From Nocardia acididurans (GTDB lineage: Bacteria; Actinomycetota; Actinomycetes; Mycobacteriales; Mycobacteriaceae): a stretch of DNA of 64,000 nt. Positions 48,761-55,799 of this stretch are shown here, one piece after another (within the stretch, counting starts at the first letter, position 1; the number at the start of each line of letters is the position of its first letter). Position numbers and translations under genes: made by a program. Below the pieces are notes generated by a model, which was given only the letters and a program-made list of their open reading frames with translations, was not told the DNA's origin and ran no database searches. The DNA lies in assembly GCF_016741815.1 (NCBI RefSeq), contig NZ_JAERRJ010000010.1, forward strand, positions 124,001-188,000, read 5' to 3'.

Positions 48761-50787
48761 GGCCGTCGGCGGGAGCGCCTGCGCCGCAGCAGGATTCCGG
48801 CGGCGATCACGATCCCGACCCCCAGCGCCGCCAGGGCGGCGACGGTGAGCTTGCGGCCCAGCGCCACCGGCGACTCCGCGGTGCGGCCCGGTGTGTACTC
48901 CTCGGCGGTGTCCGCCGTCGGGTCGAAGAACTCCGGTTCGCGGTCACCGGCCTGCAGCAGCACCGGACCCGACAGCCGGTAGGAGCGGTCCGGATCGTCG
49001 AGCAGCCAGTTCAGCAGCCGGTCCAGATGTTCCGGGGCCTGGGTCGAGGTGGCGACCACGACCATCCTCTGACCGGTCCACACCGCTTGCAGTGAGCCGA
49101 AGGTCAGTGGCGGGCGCAGGTCGATCCGGGTGTCGAGTTCGGCGTCGTCGCCGTAGACGATGAGCGTGTCCCCGGTGCGGACCAGCGGCAGGTCGGGCGT
49201 TTCGGTCGTGGATCCGTCCGCGGCGATGAGCACGGCGGGCCGATCACCGTGCGCGGCGTCGTCGAAGGACACCAGTTCCGGGCGCAGCGGAACGGCGGTC
49301 AGCCGCTGGACGGCGATGAGCACCTGTGCGGCGCGCACGGTGTCGGCAAAGCCCGGCGTCCGCAGGCCGACCCGTACGTCGGGCAGCAGGCCCTGCGGCA
49401 GCGCGCCCAGCCCGCCCGGGACCGGCGGTTTCGCGGCCTCGCTGTCCACCTCGCCGTCGGGGTCGATGGTCAGGGTGACCGGTTGTTCGAGTCCGCAGCC
49501 GTGCGTCAGTCCCGCCTGCTGCAGGGTCACCGACACGGTGGTGAATCGGGACAGCAGCTCGGACGGGATGGTGACCCATTCGTCGAAGCGACCCGAGGGC
49601 CGCACCGGCCAGGCCGCGATCTGCCGGTCGCCGACCGCCACCGCGATCTGCCCGTTGAGGGTGTCGGGCAGCGGAGTGTGGTTGCCGAGCAGGTTGATTC
49701 GCACATTCGACGACGGCCGACCCAGCCGGGTCTGGTCGACGGCGAACTCGACCCGCACATAGCCGACGGCGGTGGCGCTGAGCTGATTCTGGCCGAGGGC
49801 GCCCAGCGTGGTGTGCTCGGGCGCGAGCTGCGGCGCGGCGGGCAGGCCCAGCACCGTGGCCGAGGGCGCGAGGGCGGCCCGCGCGAGATCGCTGGTGAGC
49901 AGGCGCATCTGGGTCGGCAGCGTCTTCTCGTCACCGGAGACGGTGAGCAGCGGGGCCGGTCCGCCGGACAGGCGCAAACCGGTATCGCTCGCCTCCTTGA
50001 TCACCACCTGACGTTCCAGGAACGCCGGAGGATGGTCGGGAACGGTTGTGCCCGAGTCGATCCGGCGGAAATCGATGGCCACCGGCTGCCGGGTGTAGCG
50101 CGCGGTCACGGCGGTGCTGAGCGCGAGCACCGCCGCGCTCTCGGTGCGGCTCGGTTCGGCGGGGGTGTAGACGGTGAGCCGGTTCAGCACCGGCGGCAGG
50201 AATTCCGCGACGGTGGCGGGCTGCTGTTCCTCGCCGAAGTAGGTGACCGCGGCATCCGCGAGGGTCATCGGGCGGCCGGTCCAGTCCTCCGGGCACAGTC
50301 CGGGTTCGGGCACCAGCGACGAGCTGAGCGCCACGGTGGCCGTGCCGTCGCGAATCTCGGCCCCGGCCAAGGAGATCCGGACGTTCGCGCGGGGATCGCG
50401 CGGCAGTTCGACACGATCGAGCAGGCGATCCCCGGACCACGCCTCCAGCACCGCCCGCGCCGCGAGCGGGGGCAGCTGCACCGTCCCGGTGAGCGCGGTG
50501 GGCGCGAGTCCCGGCAGGACCGGCAGGTTCAGCGTGAGCTGGTGTTCCCGCCCCGGGAAGCGCAGCACCTTGCCCGCGCCGAGGCTCGGCAGCGACACGG
50601 TCTGATCCGCGGGCTCGGCCCAGGCCCTCGGCGGCGCGACGACCGTGGGCAGCAGCGTCAGCAGCGCGCAGGGGACGGTCAGCAGGGTGGCCAGGACGGC
50701 GGTGGACGTCCGCGGCCTCGTGCGCTGTGCGGGTTGTGGCATCGGAGCTCGTTGTGGCATCGGGGAACGCCGGGCACGCAGGGTCAT
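48757..50787 (-). CDS. BcsB-like periplasmic subunit of a polysaccharide synthase
   Basis: A 676-residue protein with the BcsB layout: signal sequence (STAVLATLLTVPCALLTLLP, ending near AWA), a long beta-rich extracytoplasmic part and one C-terminal helix (LTVAALAALGVGIVIAAGIL) followed by an Arg-rich tail. In Gram-negative bacteria BcsB binds BcsA at this C-terminal anchor and guides cellulose through the periplasm. Sequence pieces typical of BcsB include the VRINLLGNHTPLPDTLNG repeat of its jelly-roll/flavodoxin-like units and VAAVGDRQIAAWPV-like VAVGDRQIAAWPV. ATG 50787 has AGGAG 7 nt upstream. It follows the MspA porin gene by 40 nt and overlaps the next gene by ATGA. Confidence 0.78.
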   Translation of the reverse strand: MTLRARRSPMPQRAPMPQPAQRTRPRTSTAVLATLLTVPCALLTLLPTVVAPPRAWAEPADQTVSLPSLGAGKVLRFPGREHQLTLNLPVLPGLAPTALTGTVQLPPLAARAVLEAWSGDRLLDRVELPRDPRANVRISLAGAEIRDGTATVALSSSLVPEPGLCPEDWTGRPMTLADAAVTYFGEEQQPATVAEFLPPVLNRLTVYTPAEPSRTESAAVLALSTAVTARYTRQPVAIDFRRIDSGTTVPDHPPAFLERQVVIKEASDTGLRLSGGPAPLLTVSGDEKTLPTQMRLLTSDLARAALAPSATVLGLPAAPQLAPEHTTLGALGQNQLSATAVGYVRVEFAVDQTRLGRPSSNVRINLLGNHTPLPDTLNGQIAVAVGDRQIAAWPVRPSGRFDEWVTIPSELLSRFTTVSVTLQQAGLTHGCGLEQPVTLTIDPDGEVDSEAAKPPVPGGLGALPQGLLPDVRVGLRTPGFADTVRAAQVLIAVQRLTAVPLRPELVSFDDAAHGDRPAVLIAADGSTTETPDLPLVRTGDTLIVYGDDAELDTRIDLRPPLTFGSLQAVWTGQRMVVVATSTQAPEHLDRLLNWLLDDPDRSYRLSGPVLLQAGDREPEFFDPTADTAEEYTPGRTAESPVALGRKLTVAALAALGVGIVIAAGILLRRRRSRRRP

Positions 50788-50827
50788 CGCGGAGCTCCTG
50801 AGCTACGTCGGTGGGCGCGAATTCGCC

Positions 50828-51448
50828 CTACAGCCAAGTGGGTTCGCCGAATACCGCGCCGCTGTCGTCGACCGCGGGCGACTTCGTGAAGAGATAGGTG
50901 TAGTGCCGGATCGCGACCGGTCCGGTGCACTGGTTGACCACGATGTGGAAGTCCCGGATCACGATGTGGGCGGTCGCGCCCGCCATGATCTCCTTTTCGG
51001 CGACCGGGACCTCCTTGACCTCACCGGCCGTGAGATTGAGCGTCGCGACGGGATTGGGGTTGGCGCCCAGCACGATCGGCGGCGCGCCGCCCCCGCCCGG
51101 CGTGATGGTGGTGCCGATGGTGAGGTCCGGGGTGACGCCGAGGGTGCCCGCACCCGTATTGACCGCGCAGCCCACGTGATAGCCCGTTTTCAGGGTTCCG
51201 GTGGCCGGGCCGAGCAGGGTGCCGTAGGCGGTATTGCTGACCAGACCCTCGCGGGTGGTGCCCACCATGTTCAGCGGCGCGATGCGATTGACGCTCTCGT
51301 CGCGGTGACCCACGACGAAGCTACCGCTGATCGATTGGAAGGTGCGTTCGTGGGGCGGCAGCGCTTCGATATCGGCGTGCGCCGGCACGGGCAGCAGGAG
51401 TGTCGTTGCGGTGATGAACAGGCCGATGGTTCCGAGTTTGCTGTCCAC
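50828..51448 (-). CDS. MspA-family mycomembrane porin
   Basis: A 206-residue porin subunit. The signal peptide is GTIGLFITATTLLLPVPAHA with cleavage before DIEALPP. The mature protein of about 181 residues has the MspA features: HERTFQSISGSFVVGHRDES, LNMVGTTREGLVSNTAYG, TLKTGYHVGCAVN, and GATAHIVIRDFHIVVNQCTG. In mycobacteria eight such subunits form a channel in the outer membrane. GTG 51448 follows TACCCT (51455-51460) by 6 nt and gives a proper signal peptide, so I prefer it to 51478. It is the first gene of the polysaccharide operon, a place where Gram-negative bcs operons encode the outer-membrane porin BcsC. Confidence 0.88.
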   Translation of the reverse strand: MDSKLGTIGLFITATTLLLPVPAHADIEALPPHERTFQSISGSFVVGHRDESVNRIAPLNMVGTTREGLVSNTAYGTLLGPATGTLKTGYHVGCAVNTGAGTLGVTPDLTIGTTITPGGGGAPPIVLGANPNPVATLNLTAGEVKEVPVAEKEIMAGATAHIVIRDFHIVVNQCTGPVAIRHYTYLFTKSPAVDDSGAVFGEPTWL

Positions 51449-51516
51449 CAGCAAAGGGTAGTAGCAAACACGCATCAAACATTGGTCGACACGCTGCGCT
51501 CGGAGGGGTGGGCGGC

Positions 51517-51732
51517 TCAGCCGCGGGCGAGGCCCACCATCCAGCGCAGCGCGGCCACGGTCGCGGCCGCCAGCACGGCGAGCTGCGCGGATCCGGTGAC
51601 GAGCGCCAGTACCAGCAGGGCGGCCAGGCCCAGGCCGAGCGCCTCGAGTTTGAATACCGGCCAGGCGGTACCCGCGATGTCGACAGCGCGCGGGGCCGTC
51701 CGAGCCATCTTCTGGGGGTGAACCACTGCCAT
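51517..51732 (-). CDS. Small two-helix membrane protein
   Basis: A 71-residue protein with a basic N-terminus (HPQKMARTAPRAVDIA) and two short hydrophobic segments (ALGLGLAALLVLALVTG and LAVLAAATVAALRWMV). Function unknown. ATG 51732 follows TAGCCT (51739-51744) by 6 nt, so a leaderless transcript is likely, which argues that it is a real gene. It lies 68 nt upstream of the mspA start in the same direction but mspA has its own -10 box. Confidence 0.6.
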   Translation of the reverse strand: MAVVHPQKMARTAPRAVDIAGTAWPVFKLEALGLGLAALLVLALVTGSAQLAVLAAATVAALRWMVGLARG

Positions 51733-51829
51733 GCAGTCAGGCTACCCGGGCTCCGGAAGTTCGGGCAACCGAACTCTGGTGTGGCGTGGCCGGGGGAACA
51801 AGATCGCGGCCGCGCGCGTTCACCCCGGC

Positions 51830-52267
51830 ATGCCACTAACCGGAGAGTACGAACCGAGTACCAGCGCCTGGGCCCGTGAGCAGGCCGAGAAGTTCGAGGC
51901 ATCCAACGGCGCCGAAGCCAACACCATCCAGGGCAAGCCGATCATCCTGCTCACCACCCGCGGGGCCAAGAGCGGCAAACTGCGCAAGACCGCCCTCATG
52001 CGCGTCGAGCACGACGGCGAATACGCGGTGGTCGCCTCGCTCGGCGGAGCCCCGAAACATCCCGTCTGGTACTGGAACATCAAGGCCGATCCGCACGTGG
52101 ACCTGCGCGACGGCGCCGAGGTCAAGGACTACGACGCCCGCGAGGTCACCGGCGACGAGAAGGCCCTCTGGTGGAAGCGCGCCACCGAGGTGTGGCCCGC
52201 CTACGACGACTACACCAAGAAGACCACTCGCGAGATCCCGGTCTTCGTGCTCACTCCGCGCGACTGA
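51830..52267 (+). CDS. Ddn-like F420-dependent nitroreductase-family protein
   Basis: A 145-residue split-barrel protein of the deazaflavin (F420)-dependent group that includes mycobacterial Ddn. Typical are PLTGEYEPSTSAWAREQAE, GKPIILLTTRGAKSGKLRKT, LMRVEHDGEYAVVASLGGAP, and HPVWYWNIKADPHVDLRDG. Such proteins reduce quinones or nitro compounds with F420H2. ATG 51830 is set by homology; no ribosome-binding site or -10 box is obvious, and the frame is open to 51731. Confidence 0.88.
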   Translation: MPLTGEYEPSTSAWAREQAEKFEASNGAEANTIQGKPIILLTTRGAKSGKLRKTALMRVEHDGEYAVVASLGGAPKHPVWYWNIKADPHVDLRDGAEVKDYDAREVTGDEKALWWKRATEVWPAYDDYTKKTTREIPVFVLTPRD

Positions 52268-52328
52268 CAGGCCGGACAAACCCGCCTCTGCTGACCGGGC
52301 GTCTCAGGCGTCCGGCTAGCATGTTCGG

Positions 52329-53684
52329 GTGTCTGATCCGCTTGCTGTAGCCGAGAAAGTGTCCGGTCCGCTGCCCGAACTGAGCGCGGACGAGATCGAT
52401 GCGGCCGCCAAGCGAATTTCCGACATTATCGAGCCGACGCCGTTGCAGCGCATCGCACGGCTGTCGGCGCTGACCGGGGCCGAGGTCTACCTCAAGCGTG
52501 AGGACCTCACCGCCGTGCGCAGCTACAAGCTGCGTGGCGCGTACAACCTCATCGTTCAGCTGACCGAAGCCGAGCGGGCCGCCGGCGTGGTCGCCGCCAG
52601 TGCCGGAAACCACGCGCAGGGCGTGGCTTTCGCGTGCCGGGCCATGGGCATCAACGGCCGCATCTACGTACCCCGCACCACCCCGAAGCAGAAGCGCGAC
52701 CGCATCCGCGTACACGGCGGCGACTTCGTGGAACTCATCGCCATCGGCGACACCTACGACGCCGCGGCGGCCGCCGCGGCCGAGGACGTCCAGCGCACCG
52801 GAGCGACCATGGTGCCGCCCTTCGACGATCCGCGCACCGCGGCCGGGCAGGGCACCATCGCCGCCGAATTCCTCGAACAGCTCGGGCACGCACCGGATCT
52901 GGTGATCGTGCCGGTGGGCGGCGGCGGCTGCCTGGCCGGTGTCGGCACCTATCTGCGCGAGCGCGCGCCCGGCACCGCGATCCTGGGTGTGGAACCGGCG
53001 GGCGCGGCCTCCATGACAGCGGCCCTGGTGGCCGGCGGCCCGGTGACGCTGCCGGAGATCGATCCGTTCGTGGACGGCGCGTCGGTCAAGCGCATCGGCG
53101 CGGTGCCGTTCCAGGCGGTGTCGCGGTTCGGCGGGCAGGTGCGCTCGCACGCCTCGCTGCCCCTGCTCACCGCCACCGAATCCGCTTCCGGCGCAGGCTC
53201 TTTCCGCATGATGCAGGTGGACGAGGGCGCCATCTGCACCGCCATGCTGGAGCTGTACCAGAACGAGGGCATCGTGGCCGAGCCCGCGGGCGCGCTGTCG
53301 GTGACGGCGCTGCCCGAACTCGATATCGAACCCGGTTCGACGGTGGTGTGCCTGCTGTCGGGCGGCAACAACGATGTCTCCCGCTACGGCGAGGTCATCG
53401 AGCGTTCGCTCGTGCATCGAGGTCTCAAGCACTACTTCCTGGTGGACTTCCCGCAGGAGCCGGGTGCGCTGCGCCGCTTCCTCGACGAGGTGCTCGGTCC
53501 CGACGACGACATCACGCTGTTCGAGTACGTCAAGCGCAACAACCGGGAGACCGGGGCGGCGCTGGTCGGCATCGAACTGGGTGCGCCGTCCGGGCTCGAG
53601 GCGCTGCAGAAGCGGATGGACGACGCGCCCATCCAGTGCGAGCGCCTGGATCCGGGTTCCCCGGTCTACCGCTACCTCACCTGA
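52329..53684 (+). CDS. ilvA: Threonine ammonia-lyase, biosynthetic
   Basis: PLP enzyme of 451 residues converting L-threonine to 2-oxobutyrate, the first step of isoleucine synthesis. The PLP lysine is Lys67 in VRSYKLRGAYN; SAGNHAQGVAFACR and VGGGGCLAGVGTY bind the cofactor phosphate. A single C-terminal ACT-like regulatory domain (KHYFLVDFPQEPGALRRFLD) follows residue 365, the one-domain length usual in actinobacteria and shorter than E. coli IlvA with two. GTG 52329 follows TAGCAT (52317-52322) by 6 nt. A strong hairpin lies downstream. Confidence 0.95.
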   Translation: MSDPLAVAEKVSGPLPELSADEIDAAAKRISDIIEPTPLQRIARLSALTGAEVYLKREDLTAVRSYKLRGAYNLIVQLTEAERAAGVVAASAGNHAQGVAFACRAMGINGRIYVPRTTPKQKRDRIRVHGGDFVELIAIGDTYDAAAAAAAEDVQRTGATMVPPFDDPRTAAGQGTIAAEFLEQLGHAPDLVIVPVGGGGCLAGVGTYLRERAPGTAILGVEPAGAASMTAALVAGGPVTLPEIDPFVDGASVKRIGAVPFQAVSRFGGQVRSHASLPLLTATESASGAGSFRMMQVDEGAICTAMLELYQNEGIVAEPAGALSVTALPELDIEPGSTVVCLLSGGNNDVSRYGEVIERSLVHRGLKHYFLVDFPQEPGALRRFLDEVLGPDDDITLFEYVKRNNRETGAALVGIELGAPSGLEALQKRMDDAPIQCERLDPGSPVYRYLT

Positions 53685-53694
53685 TCGCCGGGCC

Positions 53695-53727
53695 CCGGGC
53701 GGGGCGGGGAAGGTGCCCCGCCCGGGA
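53695..53727. terminator. GC-rich hairpin after ilvA
   Basis: CCCGGGCGGGGC (53695-53706) pairs with GCCCCGCCCGGG (53716-53727) around a 9-nt loop. It lies between convergent ilvA and the response-regulator gene. No T-run is present, as is common in actinobacteria. Confidence 0.8.
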
Positions 53728-53768
53728 CCGGCGTGCACGGTCCCCCCACTGGCAGGACCGTGAGTTCT

Positions 53769-54467
53769 TCACGCGTGCAGGAGATACCCGTCGGCGGTGT
53801 GGTGAATCAGTTGCGGCGCACCGAGTTTGCGATCCAGTCGCGTGATGGTGTCCGGAATCGTCCGCTCCTTGGCCGATGCGGAAGCCTGTGTGTGACTGCA
53901 GTATTCGGCGATGACAGCGGGGGAGACCGGGGTTCCGGCGCGGGCCGCGAGCAGTTCCAGCGTGCAGTACTCGCGCGCGGTCACCGTCAGCAGCACGCCG
54001 CCGCGCTGTACGCGCCGGCGCAGCCGGTCCACCACCAGATCGCCCACCGTCAGGATCGGTGACGGCCGCGTCCGGCGCGCGCACAGCGCCGACACCCGCG
54101 CGGCCAGCTCACCGAGCGAGAACGGTTTGCTCAGGTAGTCGTCCGCGCCGCTGTCGAACCCCGCGGCCCGATCGCCGGGGCTGTCGCGCGCGGTGATGAT
54201 CAGGGCCGGGGTTTCGCGGCCCGATTCCCGTTGCCGCCGAACCAGATCCAGCCCGTCGCCGTCCGGCAGCCCGCGGTCGATGACCAGGCAGTCGTAGGCG
54301 TGGCTGCCGCAGTGCCGTCCGGCGTCGGCCAGGTTGCGGGTCAGGTCGACGGTGAACCCGGCTTCGCGCAGTCCGAGGGCGACCTGCTCACCCAGCCGGT
54401 CGTCGTCCTCGCACACCAGTACCCATACGCTGCGGGAGGTCGTTGGCTCGTCGGGCATGCTCTCCAC
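53769..54467 (-). CDS. OmpR-family response regulator, orphan
   Basis: A 232-residue two-component regulator. Receiver: VLVCEDDDRLGEQVALGLREA, phospho-acceptor Asp in CLVIDRGLPDGDGLDLV, Thr in ALIITARDS, Lys in DYLSKPFSLGEL. The C-terminal winged helix contains LTVTAREYCTLELLAARAG and IPDTITRLDRKLG. No kinase gene is adjacent, so it is an orphan within this window. The start is GTG 54467 or ATG 54458; neither has a convincing ribosome-binding site. Confidence 0.88.
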   Translation of the reverse strand: MESMPDEPTTSRSVWVLVCEDDDRLGEQVALGLREAGFTVDLTRNLADAGRHCGSHAYDCLVIDRGLPDGDGLDLVRRQRESGRETPALIITARDSPGDRAAGFDSGADDYLSKPFSLGELAARVSALCARRTRPSPILTVGDLVVDRLRRRVQRGGVLLTVTAREYCTLELLAARAGTPVSPAVIAEYCSHTQASASAKERTIPDTITRLDRKLGAPQLIHHTADGYLLHA

Positions 54468-54506
54468 GGTGCCACAGCGATCATGACGGAATCGTGAGCG
54501 TTAACA

Positions 54507-54546
54507 ATCGTGCGCATCTCACACGATGAGTCGAGTAGTCCACTAC
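54507..54546. promoter_or_regulatory. Inverted repeats between the orphan regulator and the DUF2235 gene
   Basis: ATCGTG (54507-54512) with CACGAT (54522-54527), and GTAGT-CC-ACTAC (54535-54546). A further direct ATCGTG is at 54491. The region is noticeably less GC-rich than its surroundings. They may be sites for the neighbouring regulator; this rests on symmetry only. Confidence 0.35.
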
Positions 54547-54583
54547 GCGTGAAACCGAACAGTCTGGGCGGGAGGCTCGTTTC

Positions 54584-55777
54584 ATGAAAAGGCTGGTGGT
54601 GTGTTGCGACGGCACATGGAAGGCCGAATCCAGCAACACCGTTTCCAATATCGTGAAGATCGCGCAGACGGTCTGCCTCACCGGTTCCGACCGGGACGGC
54701 AATACCGTCGGTCAACGCGTCTATTACATCTCCGGGCCCGGGGCGCGCGGGTTCACCACGGATCGGCTGCTGGGCGGGGCCTTCGGTCTGGGGCTGGAGG
54801 CCAATCTGTCCTCGGCGTACTGGCAACTGGCGCTGAACTGGGAGCCGGGCGACGAGATCTACATTTTCGGATTCAGCCGCGGCGCGTACACCGCCCGCAG
54901 CCTGTCCGGCATGATCGCCCGGCTCGGCATCCTCACCTACGAGGCGTTCATCAACGGCAAATACCCCGAGGCCCTGAAGATCTATCAGAGCAAGAAGGCC
55001 CATCCGGATGATCCCGATCCGCCGGAATGGGAGGAGTTCCGGAAGGCCAACTGCTATCCGGATCCGGTGAAGATCAACTTCCTGGGGGTGTTCGACACCG
55101 TCGGTGCCATGGGCATTCCCGGGGTCACCGCCTGGCGGCACCGTTTCCACGATGTGCGTCTTTCCCGCATCGTGCACTGTGCCCGCCAGGCGCTGGCCCT
55201 CGACGAACGCCGCCGCAATTTCGAACCCTGCCTGTGGGAGGTCCCGGTCGAGCTGGCCGAGAAGTACTACCGCGACGACCGGGTGAAACAGGTCTGGTTC
55301 GAGGGCGTGCACAGCGACGTCGGCGGCGGCTACCGCGAATGCGCGCTGTCCGATATCACCCTGCGGTGGATGGTCGCCGAGGCGCAGGCCGAGGGTCTGG
55401 CCTTCGACCACGAGCGGCTGGCGACGCTGCTCGAGCACTGCGCGGACGGGCCCGAGCACTACCGGCGCCACGACTCCCTGGGCGTTCCGTACCTGTGCCT
55501 GAATGCCCTTCGCCTGCTGCGCAATCCACGCAACCGGCGCTTCTACTGGGACTCCTGGCGGCGGGTGTTCGCCCAGGGCGACCAGAACAGTTTCGTGGCC
55601 TCCTCGGTGGACAGGGCACAGAACTACCATCCGGCCAATCTGGCTCGGCTGGAAGGCGAGTCGCTGCTGCCCTATCGGATCGAGCCGACCGATTTCCCGC
55701 CGCTGCACGCCGCGCCCGCGGTACTGCCGCGACCGGAGCACAGCGCCTGCCCGGAGGACGACGAAACCGCCGCGTAG
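54584..55777 (+). CDS. DUF2235 (Tle1-like) alpha/beta-hydrolase
   Basis: A 397-residue protein of the DUF2235 family, which includes phospholipase effectors of type VI secretion (Tle1) as well as uncharacterised actinobacterial proteins. The start KRLVVCCDGTWKAESS and the nucleophile elbow IYIFGFSRGAYTARSL (GFSRG) are diagnostic; FLGVFDTVGAMGIPG and WFEGVHSDVGGGYRE provide the Asp and His regions. There is no signal peptide and no secretion-system gene nearby, so an effector role is not supported here. ATG 54584 has GGGAGG 8 nt upstream. Confidence 0.88.
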   Translation: MKRLVVCCDGTWKAESSNTVSNIVKIAQTVCLTGSDRDGNTVGQRVYYISGPGARGFTTDRLLGGAFGLGLEANLSSAYWQLALNWEPGDEIYIFGFSRGAYTARSLSGMIARLGILTYEAFINGKYPEALKIYQSKKAHPDDPDPPEWEEFRKANCYPDPVKINFLGVFDTVGAMGIPGVTAWRHRFHDVRLSRIVHCARQALALDERRRNFEPCLWEVPVELAEKYYRDDRVKQVWFEGVHSDVGGGYRECALSDITLRWMVAEAQAEGLAFDHERLATLLEHCADGPEHYRRHDSLGVPYLCLNALRLLRNPRNRRFYWDSWRRVFAQGDQNSFVASSVDRAQNYHPANLARLEGESLLPYRIEPTDFPPLHAAPAVLPRPEHSACPEDDETAA

Positions 55778-55799
55778 GCAACGGTTTCCGCGAGGGCTC

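Noticed and set aside
54584..55777. Type VI secretion effector (Tle1) locus
   Set aside because: Only the DUF2235 fold supports it; there is no secretion, VgrG or immunity gene nearby and the organism type lacks such systems.
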